From Mycolicibacterium goodii (GTDB taxonomy: Bacteria; Actinomycetota; Actinomycetes; Mycobacteriales; Mycobacteriaceae): a stretch of 64,000 nucleotides of DNA. The position numbers and the translations under genes are program-made. The notes beneath the pieces are model-generated. The model searched no databases, was not told the origin of the DNA, and worked only from the letters and a program-made list of their open reading frames with translations. Positions 1 to 7,148 of the stretch are shown piece by piece (the stretch's first letter is position 1; the number at the start of each line of letters is the position of its first letter). The stretch lies in contig NZ_CP092364.2 of the NCBI RefSeq assembly GCF_022370755.2, positions 5,022,001 through 5,086,000 of the forward strand. Reading direction: 5' to 3'.

Positions 1-156
1 GGTGGCACTGATCGTGGCGAAACCGATGGCGAACGAGGCCAGCGTGCCCACCGAGCGGTCGAGCTTCTGGGTGTAGCCGAGCTCGGCGAGCTTGGCGTCT
101 TCGGCGTTCAAGGATGAATGAGGCGAGTGGGGTGGTGAAGCAAGCGCATCCGTCAT
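1..156 (-). CDS. Amino acid permease, APC family (N-terminus only)
   Basis: Only the first 52 codons lie in the window; the gene runs off the left edge. The translation carries the block AELGYTQKLDRSVGTLASFA, followed by a hydrophobic stretch rich in Ile, Thr and Ala. This is the usual entry into TM1 of APC-superfamily amino acid or GABA permeases, which import amino acids across the cytoplasmic membrane. The ATG at 154-156 lies downstream of a LysR gene in the same direction, and an LTTR-like palindrome lies between them, so LysR control of this permease is likely. The substrate cannot be inferred from the fragment. Confidence 0.75.
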   Translation of the reverse strand, partial: MTDALASPPHSPHSSLNAEDAKLAELGYTQKLDRSVGTLASFAIGFATISAT

Positions 157-243
157 GATCACTCCAGGTGAGGTGAAGTCGGGGAACGACTGCTGTAAGG
201 AAAACGCCACCGGCCGGTCACCGGAAGTTCGATCTTTTGATCT

Positions 244-266
244 AGTGATAATCGTTGTTTATCACT
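244..266. promoter_or_regulatory. Perfect 8-7-8 inverted repeat, likely LysR operator
   Basis: The arms AGTGATAA (244-251) and TTATCACT (259-266) are perfect inverted repeats around a 7-nt spacer. The core contains the T-N11-A spacing (T249, A261) typical of LysR-type regulator sites. It overlaps the LysR stop codon and lies about 90 bp upstream of the permease start, so it fits an activator site for the permease better than an autoregulatory site. Confidence 0.55.
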
Positions 267-1176
267 GCAGGTCGGCTCCTACGTCGTCGCCGTCGCCGAA
301 ACTCCACCGCTGCTGCACGTGCCGGATCAGGGCATCGGCCTGCGGGCTGAGCGCGCCCGGGTGCCAGGCCAGCGCGACATGGCTGGGCGGCCGGTCCACG
401 ATCGGCACGTAGACGATGCCGGGCCGGTCGTAGAACCGCGCCACAGACGATGTCGTAAAGCTGATGCCCAGGCCGCGCGCGATCGAGGTGGTCTCGGCCT
501 CGTAGGTGGCGGCGACCGCGGCGATGGTCGGCGGCCGGTTCCCGCGGACGTCCATCGCCAACCAGTAGTCGCGCCACCGTCCCGCAGTCAGCGGCGCGCA
601 GACGATCGGGTCATCGAGAAGTTCGGCGATCCGCACCTCGCGTCGTCCGGCCAGCGGATGATCCCGGGGTAGGCACGCCACCCAGGATTCGGAATCCAGG
701 ATCAACATCCGGTGCTCCGGCAGGTCCACCGGCGGGCGGATCAGCGCCACCTCGGTCACACCGGAGGCCAATCCGGCGGTCGGGTCGGCGAAATCGAACT
801 CGATCGGTTCGACGCTGACGTCTGGGTAGGCGGCCTCGAAATGCCGCACGATGCGGAACAACAGGTCGGCGCCGGTGCCGATCAGATATCCCAGCCGCAG
901 CCGGCCCTGCCGGGTACCCGACAGCGTCACCAGGTTGTCCACCACCGCGTCCACCCCGGCCAGCGCCTGCTGCACCTGCGGCAGCCACGCCGCACCCAGA
1001 TCGGTCAGTGCCACCTCACGGGTGTTGCGGCGCAACAACACCACCCCGAACGCCTGTTCCAGCGCTTTGATCGCGGTGGACAACGCCGGCTGGGTGATGA
1101 ACAACCGCTCGGCGGCGCGGCGGTAATTCAGCTCCTCGCCCAGCACGGCGAAGTAGCGGAGTTGCCGCAGCGTCAC
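262..1176 (-). CDS. LysR family transcriptional regulator
   Basis: This is a complete LTTR of about 304 residues. The N-terminal winged helix-turn-helix begins with LRQLRYFAVLGEELNYRRAA and continues through TQPALSTAIKALEQ, and is followed by a substrate-binding domain of normal length. A TTG at 1185 is also possible, but the GTG at 1176 gives the usual LTTR N-terminus and was preferred. The gene precedes the amino acid permease on the same strand rather than being divergent from it. The inducer is unknown, though an amino acid or amine is a reasonable inference from the neighbour. Confidence 0.85.
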   Translation of the reverse strand: MTLRQLRYFAVLGEELNYRRAAERLFITQPALSTAIKALEQAFGVVLLRRNTREVALTDLGAAWLPQVQQALAGVDAVVDNLVTLSGTRQGRLRLGYLIGTGADLLFRIVRHFEAAYPDVSVEPIEFDFADPTAGLASGVTEVALIRPPVDLPEHRMLILDSESWVACLPRDHPLAGRREVRIAELLDDPIVCAPLTAGRWRDYWLAMDVRGNRPPTIAAVAATYEAETTSIARGLGISFTTSSVARFYDRPGIVYVPIVDRPPSHVALAWHPGALSPQADALIRHVQQRWSFGDGDDVGADLQ

Positions 1177-1253
1177 ATTCGGCAACGTCAGTGCACGCCT
1201 TCGGTGAGATCGCGGACCTCGGGGTGGCGGGCGCGGGTCATGGAACGCAAACC

Positions 1254-1664
1254 CTAGCCGAACTCCGGCACCGGGTCACCGTTCCGGTAGGTCTCGATGA
1301 CGTCGAGCCGCTCGAACAGCTCGTCGTGGCTGAAGGCGTGCTGTTCGGCGGTGCCGACGAGCACCACCCGGACGATCTCGCCGTCCTCGGCCGCATCCAG
1401 CCACAGCGAGGTCACCGGCAGACCGTCGGCGACGTCGGCGCCGGACGGCTCGTAGAACCAGATCGCGTAGTTGTCGTCGGACTCATCCTCGTCGAACGCC
1501 CACCCGCGCTCGGTGATCCGCTCGTCGAACTCGGCGAGGTCCGCGACGATCCCCTCCTGCACGGCCTGCAACTGCTCGATGACCTCGTGCGGCACCCACC
1601 GGGAATCGCGGGCCGCCTGCCGCTTCCTGCGTCGCGCCTTCTTGGCGTCGCTCTTCTTCGACAC
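1254..1664 (-). CDS. Small conserved acidic protein of unknown function
   Basis: The product has 136 residues. A strongly basic N-terminus (MSKKSDAKKARRRKRQAARD) is followed by an acidic region rich in Asp and Glu. It has no signal peptide or membrane segment. It is the last gene of the rhodanese-metZ unit, starting 3 nt after the metZ stop codon, so it is probably cotranscribed with sulfur assimilation genes. I do not recognise a characterised family. The charge pattern would allow nucleic acid binding, but that is only inference. Confidence 0.7.
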   Translation of the reverse strand: MSKKSDAKKARRRKRQAARDSRWVPHEVIEQLQAVQEGIVADLAEFDERITERGWAFDEDESDDNYAIWFYEPSGADVADGLPVTSLWLDAAEDGEIVRVVLVGTAEQHAFSHDELFERLDVIETYRNGDPVPEFG

Positions 1665-1667
1665 TGC

Positions 1668-2885
1668 TCAGCTCAGCGCCTGGTCGAGGTCGGCGATCAG
1701 ATCCTCGGTGCCCTCCAGGCCGATCGAGATGCGCACGACACCGTCCCCCAGGCCGATCGCGGCACGTCCCTCGGGTCCCATGGCCCGGTGCGTCGTGGTG
1801 GCCGGGTGCGTGATCAGCGATTTGGCGTCACCGAGGTTGTTGGAGATGTCAACGACCCGCAGCTTGTCGAGGACCTCGAACGCGCGGGCCTTGCCGTCGT
1901 CGCCGTCCAACTCGAAGGTGATCACGGTGCCGCCGCCGCGCATCTGCCGCTTGGCCAGCTCGTATTGCGGATGTGAATCCAGGAACGGGTATTTCACCCA
2001 CCGCACCGCGGGGTGGCCTTCCAGGAACTCCGCGACCCGCTGTGCCGAGCGGTTCGAGTAGTCCACCCGGACCGCCAGCGTCTCAAGACCTTTCAGCAAC
2101 GTCCACGCGTTGAAGGCGCTGATTGCCGGGCCGGTGTGGCGCATGAGCTTCTGCACCGGGCCGTCGATGTACTCCTGATCGCCGAGGATCGCCCCGCCGA
2201 GCACCCGGCCCTGGCCGTCGATGTGCTTGGTGCCCGAATACACCACCACATCGGCGCCCAACGGCATGCCCTGCTGCAGCAATGGGGTGGCGAACACGTT
2301 GTCCAGCACCACTTTTGCGCCGGCCGCGTGGGCCATCTCCGACACCGCGGCGATGTCGACGAGTGTCTGCATCGGGTTGGACGGCGTCTCGAAGAACACC
2401 GCCTGGGTGGGCACCGAAAGGGCCTCTTCCCACTGCGAGAGGTCGTCGCCGTCGACGAACACGGTCTCCACGCCCCAGCGCGGAAGGATCTCGTTGCACA
2501 CCACGAAGCACGACCCGAACAGGCTGCGTGCGGCGACGAGCCGGTCCCCCGCGCCGAGCAGCGCACCGAGTGCGGTGAACACCGCGGCCATTCCGGTGGC
2601 GGTCGCGAAGCACGCGGGCGCGCCCTCGATGAGACGCAACCGCTCCTCGAACATCGAGATCGTGGGATTGCCGTAGCGCGAGTACACGTAACGGTCGATG
2701 TCGCCGGTGAACGCCTTCTCGGCGGCCGCAGCGGTCTCGTAGACATAACCCGAAGTCAGGTACATCGCCTCGGCGGTCTCTTCGAAACCGGATCGCAGCA
2801 GGCCGCCACGCACGCCGATCGTCGCCTGGCTCACGCCGTCGGGCAGGGGCGCCGGGATACGAACGGATGGGATGTCGTCGGTCAT
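1668..2885 (-). CDS. metZ: O-succinylhomoserine sulfhydrylase MetZ
   Basis: This 405-residue PLP-dependent enzyme of the Cys/Met metabolism family condenses an activated homoserine ester with sulfide to give homocysteine for methionine synthesis. Visible marks are SRYGNPT (residues 69-75), FFETPSNP, the LDN motif, and the PLP lysine in VVYSGTKH (K220). Length and order match the metZ of M. tuberculosis, where a rhodanese gene and purT also lie alongside. The gap to the upstream rhodanese is 9 nt, indicating one transcript. In mycobacteria the acyl donor may be O-acetyl rather than O-succinylhomoserine; sequence alone does not settle this. Confidence 0.93.
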   Translation of the reverse strand: MTDDIPSVRIPAPLPDGVSQATIGVRGGLLRSGFEETAEAMYLTSGYVYETAAAAEKAFTGDIDRYVYSRYGNPTISMFEERLRLIEGAPACFATATGMAAVFTALGALLGAGDRLVAARSLFGSCFVVCNEILPRWGVETVFVDGDDLSQWEEALSVPTQAVFFETPSNPMQTLVDIAAVSEMAHAAGAKVVLDNVFATPLLQQGMPLGADVVVYSGTKHIDGQGRVLGGAILGDQEYIDGPVQKLMRHTGPAISAFNAWTLLKGLETLAVRVDYSNRSAQRVAEFLEGHPAVRWVKYPFLDSHPQYELAKRQMRGGGTVITFELDGDDGKARAFEVLDKLRVVDISNNLGDAKSLITHPATTTHRAMGPEGRAAIGLGDGVVRISIGLEGTEDLIADLDQALS

Positions 2886-2894
2886 GACCGTCCC

Positions 2895-3305
2895 CTAGCT
2901 CTGCTTCCACGGAAGGCCGACGGCCTTCCACCCGGAGCCACCGCGATGCTGGTTCTCGTCGAGATGGCCTTCGAACCCGTCGAGGATGTTGTAGGACGGA
3001 CCGATGCCCGCCGCGGTGGCAGCCTCGGCAGCACCGATGGACCGGTTGCCGGAGCGGCACAGGAACACCACAGGGCGCTCCCCGGTGACGCCTGCGGCCT
3101 TGAGGTCGTCGACGAACCCGTCGTTGTGGGTGCCGTCGGACCGGTTCCACTCGATGTACAGGACGTCACGTTGCAGCGAGGACAGATCCGGAACCCCGAC
3201 GAACCGCCATTCGGCGTCGGTGCGACAGTCCACCAGCACGGCCTCGGAGCTCTCGCTCAGAAGTTTCCAGGCCTCCTCAGGCGTGATATCCCCTGCATAG
3301 CTCAC
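2895..3305 (-). CDS. Rhodanese-domain sulfurtransferase
   Basis: This is a single rhodanese domain of 136 residues with the active-site loop FLCRSGNRSIGAAE, whose Cys carries a persulfide in this family, and a C-terminal WKAVGLPW. A longer frame from 3341 exists. The GTG at 3305 was chosen because it overlaps the upstream stop codon as GTGA (translational coupling) and begins at SYAGDIT, where homologues begin. Its place between metZ and purT, as in M. tuberculosis, suggests a role in sulfur transfer linked to methionine synthesis, which is inference. Confidence 0.88.
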   Translation of the reverse strand: MSYAGDITPEEAWKLLSESSEAVLVDCRTDAEWRFVGVPDLSSLQRDVLYIEWNRSDGTHNDGFVDDLKAAGVTGERPVVFLCRSGNRSIGAAEAATAAGIGPSYNILDGFEGHLDENQHRGGSGWKAVGLPWKQS

Positions 3306-3784
3306 GGGCGTGAGTCTCCCATACTCGAACAGACGCGCCATTCGCCGTCCTCGCGCACGAACACGGTCTCGACGTTGATCTTGTTGTCGGGTTCCTTCTC
3401 GAAGTGATAGACCACCGTGGCGGTCGCGCGGTCGCCGTCGATACGGACACCGGTCACGTCGTCGACGTACCGGGCGCCCTGCTTCTGTACCGAGTCACGT
3501 TGCCGCGCAAGGAAATCGGCCTCGGCTCCCCGCTGGGCGGCGCAGGTGTACCCGACGAACGCGGAGTAGTCCTCGCGCTGCATGGCGTCGTTCTGGCCGA
3601 CCGCCGCCCGGCCCACGCGTTCCTCCTCGGACAGGCCGTCCCCGCTGAACGCGTTGACCAGGAACACACCGATCACGACGAGCACAATGAGCACGAGCGC
3701 CGCCATGAACGGCCACGCGGTGGGCCGGTCGGCGGCGTGCTCGGAATCACCCGGGCCCACCGGATTCCCCGGATTCTCGGCCAT
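3302..3784 (-). CDS. Membrane-anchored protein with NTF2-like extracytoplasmic domain
   Basis: The product has 160 residues: a short Pro/Gly-rich cytoplasmic tail, one transmembrane helix at about 25-47 (WPFMAALVLIVLVVIGVFLV), then a soluble domain ending in EDGEWRVC. This layout is typical of actinobacterial DUF4878/NTF2-like anchored proteins. A similar architecture recurs at 16241-17041. It overlaps the rhodanese start by 4 nt and follows purT by 3 nt, so it belongs to the purT-metZ operon. No catalytic residues are evident and the function is unknown. Confidence 0.75.
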   Translation of the reverse strand: MAENPGNPVGPGDSEHAADRPTAWPFMAALVLIVLVVIGVFLVNAFSGDGLSEEERVGRAAVGQNDAMQREDYSAFVGYTCAAQRGAEADFLARQRDSVQKQGARYVDDVTGVRIDGDRATATVVYHFEKEPDNKINVETVFVREDGEWRVCSSMGDSRP

Positions 3785-3787
3785 GGT

Positions 3788-5194
3788 CTACCACAGCCTG
3801 CGCAGCGCGGTGCCGACCCGGCGCGCCCGATCGCGGGCGACGATCACGTCCGGTGCGGTGGCAAGAGCCACGCCGAGCCGTCGCGCACCGTCGGACTCCT
3901 CGGCACGGCCGAACAGGCGTACATCGCTTTCCGAGGTGGCGAGCGCCTCGGAGAGCACAGCGGTGACGTTGACCGACGGGGCGGCTCCCCCACCGGCATT
4001 GGCACCGGCGTAAGTGACCTCGGCGGCGGCCGGCGAGATCATGATCGTGTCGCACGCGAGCCCCATGATGGCCCGCGCGTGCAGTTCGAACTCGCTGAGC
4101 CGCTGCGAGCGCAACGTCACCAGCCCGCTGTCGCTCGGACGTACCCGTACGTCGGAGAAGTACACGTCCTCCCCCTGCACCAGCAGTTCCACGCCGAAGA
4201 CGCCGCGCCCGCCCAGCGAGTTGACGATGCGCGCCGCGATCGACTTCGCCGCGTCGAGCGCCGCGGGCGGCATCTGCTGTGGCTGCCAGGACTCCAGCAC
4301 ACCGCTGTCGAGCCGGCGATGCCCGATCGGTTCACAGAACTGCACACCGGGCCCGGCGGGCCCCGTGGTGCGGATGGTCAGCATCGTGACCTCGAAGTCG
4401 ACCTCGACGACCGATTCGGCCAGCACCCGGCTGTGCGCGAAGTGACCCGCGGTGGTCGCACGCCGCCATGCCGGTTCGATGTCGTCGGGCCGCAGCAGCA
4501 CGGACTGGCCGTCGCGCAGCCGACCCGTGATGGGTTTGACCACGAGCGGATATCCGGCGTGCTCGGCCACGGCCGTCAGCTCCTCGACGGAGCCGGCGAA
4601 CCAGAACGGCACGGTGGGCAGGCCGAGTTCATCGGACGCCAGCCGGCGCAGGCCCTCACGGTCCTGGCTCAGGCGGATGCTGCGCGGGGTGGGCAGCACC
4701 TCGCTGTCGCCGCGTTCGGCCACCGCGATCAGCGCGTCGGCGGCGACAACGCCTGCCCCGGCCACCACGTACTGCGGTTTCTCGCGTGCGATGACGGCGC
4801 CGAGCTCGTCGGCGTCGTTCATGTCGATCACCGCGGAGCGGTCGGCGACACCGTGTGCGGGCCCGTGGCAGCGGTCCACCGCGACCACCACACCGCCGAG
4901 GTTCTGGAACGCCAGGGTGAGCTCCCGACTCAGCTCACCGCCGCCGAGCACCATCACGGTGGCCGGCGGATCGGCGGGCGCCGGGTCGTCGGCTGCGACA
5001 TCGACCGCGGCGACCGCATTGTCGGCGCCAGGGTCGATGCCTGGCTCGTCCTGTGGTTCCGGCTCCGGCGTGGTGGTCTGGGGGTCGGTGTCGGCCACCG
5101 ATTCGTCGGTCACATCGGTGGCGTCGGGACCGGCGCCGGCGGACTCATCGGCAGCGGCATCGTCGGTCACGGCACCCTCAATCGGTTCACTCAT
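3788..5194 (-). CDS. purT: Formate-dependent GAR transformylase PurT
   Basis: This ATP-grasp enzyme makes formylglycinamide ribonucleotide from formate, ATP and GAR, the folate-independent third step of purine synthesis. The catalytic body starts near residue 80 (VMVLGGGELSRELTLAFQNL) and continues with the ATP-grasp region (FPLVVKPITGR-like) and the acidic FGVELLVQGEDVYFSDVRVR block. The 468-residue length is longer than usual because of a roughly 75-residue N-terminal extension made mainly of Asp, Glu, Ala, Pro and Thr. It starts 24 nt after the UBP zinc-finger gene and leads the metZ operon. Confidence 0.9.
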   Translation of the reverse strand: MSEPIEGAVTDDAAADESAGAGPDATDVTDESVADTDPQTTTPEPEPQDEPGIDPGADNAVAAVDVAADDPAPADPPATVMVLGGGELSRELTLAFQNLGGVVVAVDRCHGPAHGVADRSAVIDMNDADELGAVIAREKPQYVVAGAGVVAADALIAVAERGDSEVLPTPRSIRLSQDREGLRRLASDELGLPTVPFWFAGSVEELTAVAEHAGYPLVVKPITGRLRDGQSVLLRPDDIEPAWRRATTAGHFAHSRVLAESVVEVDFEVTMLTIRTTGPAGPGVQFCEPIGHRRLDSGVLESWQPQQMPPAALDAAKSIAARIVNSLGGRGVFGVELLVQGEDVYFSDVRVRPSDSGLVTLRSQRLSEFELHARAIMGLACDTIMISPAAAEVTYAGANAGGGAAPSVNVTAVLSEALATSESDVRLFGRAEESDGARRLGVALATAPDVIVARDRARRVGTALRRLW

Positions 5195-5218
5195 CGCACA
5201 CCCCAGACTGCCAGATGC

Positions 5219-5521
5219 TCATCCGACCCGATGGTCGATGTAGCACCAACGCCAACTCTCGCCCGGTTCGGCCGAACGCATGACCGGGTGGCCCGTCGAA
5301 TGAAAATGCTTGGTCGCGTGTTGATGGGGGCTGGAGTCACAGCAGGCGACGTGACCACACGTCATACACATCCGTAGATGCGCCCAGCTAGTCTCACCTA
5401 GTTCGGCACAGTCCTGGCAGTGGCCAGGGGTGACCGGCTGCGGCTCGACCGTTTCGGCCGTGAGGTGTTCACAGGTTCGAGGTGTCGGGCGCGACTCACG
5501 TCGGCGTGATCTCCTCAACAT
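5219..5521 (-). CDS. UBP-type zinc finger protein
   Basis: A longer frame reaches 5611, but it would overlap the divergent antiporter start at 5565, so the ATG at 5521 (100 residues) was chosen. The Cys/His pattern CEHL...CQDC...HLRMCMTCGHVACCD...HATKHFHSTGHPV, followed by WRWCYID, is the zf-UBP fold. In eukaryotes this fold binds the ubiquitin C-terminus. In actinobacteria it is, as I recall, found attached to or beside CPA1 Na+/H+ antiporters. Here it is a separate gene divergent from such an antiporter, which supports a regulatory or accessory link. The ligand in a bacterium is unknown. Confidence 0.75.
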   Translation of the reverse strand: MLRRSRRRESRPTPRTCEHLTAETVEPQPVTPGHCQDCAELGETSWAHLRMCMTCGHVACCDSSPHQHATKHFHSTGHPVMRSAEPGESWRWCYIDHRVG

Positions 5522-5564
5522 TTGACCAAGGATAAGGAACGGCTGTTCAAGGAGGTCGGACGAC

Positions 5565-7148
5565 GTGGGTGCCACACTGTTGGCGGCCTTGGTGGTGGCG
5601 GTGCTGTTCACCGCGGTCGCGCGCAGGTTCGACGTATCGGCGCCACTGGTGCTGGTGGTCGCGGGTCTCGCGGGCAGTGCACTGCCCGGGTTTCATGACG
5701 TCCAACTGGACCCCGACCTGGTGTTGTTCGTCATCCTTCCGCCGCTGCTGTGGTCGGCGGGACTCGAGAGCAGCTATGTGGCGTTACGACGCAACATCCG
5801 CCCCATCGGCCTCCTGGCCGTCGGCCTGCCGTTGGTGACGGCACTCGTCGTAGGCATCGTCGCCTACCACACCGTGCCTGAGCTCACGCTGGCCGCCGCG
5901 CTCACCCTCGGCGCGATCGTCGCGCCACCAGATGCGGTCTCGGCCACCGCGGTCGGGCGCCGGCTCGGCCTGCCGCGTCGCACCATGACCCTGCTGGGTG
6001 GTGAGAGTCTGCTCAACGATGCCACCGCGCTCACCGCGTACAAGGTCGCCCTGGCGGCCGCGATCGGCGCCGCCACGAGTTGGGGCACCGCCCTGGGCAC
6101 CTTCGCACTGGCCGCCGTGGGCGGTCTGGTGGTCGGCCTGGCACTGGGCATGCTGGTCCACCTCGTGCGTACGCGCCTCGAAGATCCGCTCGTCGAGAGC
6201 GCGATCGGTCTGGTGGCCCCCTTCTCCATCTACCTGATCGCCGAGGAGGTCCACGGCTCCGGGGTGATCGCGGTCGTGGTGGCGGCCCTGCTGCTCGGCC
6301 AGCGCGAGACCCAGGCCAGCTACGCCACCCGTCTGCAGGACAAGGCTGTGTGGAAGGCCCTGCAGCTGGTTCTCGAGTCCTTCGCGTTCCTGCTCATCGG
6401 ACTGCAGTTGCCCGCGGTCGTCCGCGAACTCAAGGGCATCTCGGCGGCATCGTTGGCGATCTCGTCGGCCGCCGTGCTCGTCGCGGTGATCGCGGTTCGC
6501 ATCGTCTGGGTGTACGCCTCCACCTACCTCGGCAGGCTGTTCACCAGGAACCACGAGCCGCCACCGCCGCACGCCCAGGTGTTCATCCTGTCGTGGGCGG
6601 GTATGCGGGGTGTCGTGTCGCTGGCGGCTGCTTTCGGTGTTCCGTTGACGACCCTGTCGGGCGAGCAGTTTCCGGGGCGCCCGCAGCTCGGCTTCCTCAC
6701 TTTCGTGGTCGTGGTGGGCACCTTGCTGCTGCATGGGCTGACGCTGCCGTGGTTCATCCGGGTGCTCGGCGCTCAGGGCAACGAAGCTCAGAGCGACGCC
6801 ATCGCCACCGCCGCTGCGCAGGACAAGGCCGCCAGGGCCGCCGCCGATCGCCTCGACGCGCTGCTGGCGGAGCAGCCGGCCGATACCGACGTGTCGCAGC
6901 GCGCCGCGGATGTGCTGCGCGCGTGGAACACCCGACGCCGCAACGCCGCCTGGGAACGGCTGGGGCGTGACGAAGCGGACATCGGTGAGAGCCCGACCTC
7001 GGCTTTCCGCCGGTTGCGGCTGGAAATGCTTGCCGCAGAACGGCAGACGTTTATCGCCGAGCGCGATGCCGGGCACATCGACGACGAAGTGTTACGCACC
7101 GTGCTCCATGGGCTCGATCTGGAAGAGGCGACGCTGAACCGTGATTAG
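5565..7148 (+). CDS. Na+/H+ antiporter, CPA1 family
   Basis: The product is 527 residues with about a dozen transmembrane segments followed by a cytoplasmic C-terminal tail of roughly 120 charged residues. Characteristic blocks are GAIVAPPDAVSATAVGRRLG and GESLLNDATALTAYKVALAA, which hold the ion-binding acidic residues of CPA1 exchangers. It exchanges cytoplasmic Na+ or another monovalent cation for H+. The start is GTG at 5565 behind a GGAGG ribosome binding site at 5551-5555. It overlaps the next gene, an MMPL transporter, by 8 nt. Confidence 0.9.
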   Translation: MGATLLAALVVAVLFTAVARRFDVSAPLVLVVAGLAGSALPGFHDVQLDPDLVLFVILPPLLWSAGLESSYVALRRNIRPIGLLAVGLPLVTALVVGIVAYHTVPELTLAAALTLGAIVAPPDAVSATAVGRRLGLPRRTMTLLGGESLLNDATALTAYKVALAAAIGAATSWGTALGTFALAAVGGLVVGLALGMLVHLVRTRLEDPLVESAIGLVAPFSIYLIAEEVHGSGVIAVVVAALLLGQRETQASYATRLQDKAVWKALQLVLESFAFLLIGLQLPAVVRELKGISAASLAISSAAVLVAVIAVRIVWVYASTYLGRLFTRNHEPPPPHAQVFILSWAGMRGVVSLAAAFGVPLTTLSGEQFPGRPQLGFLTFVVVVGTLLLHGLTLPWFIRVLGAQGNEAQSDAIATAAAQDKAARAAADRLDALLAEQPADTDVSQRAADVLRAWNTRRRNAAWERLGRDEADIGESPTSAFRRLRLEMLAAERQTFIAERDAGHIDDEVLRTVLHGLDLEEATLNRD

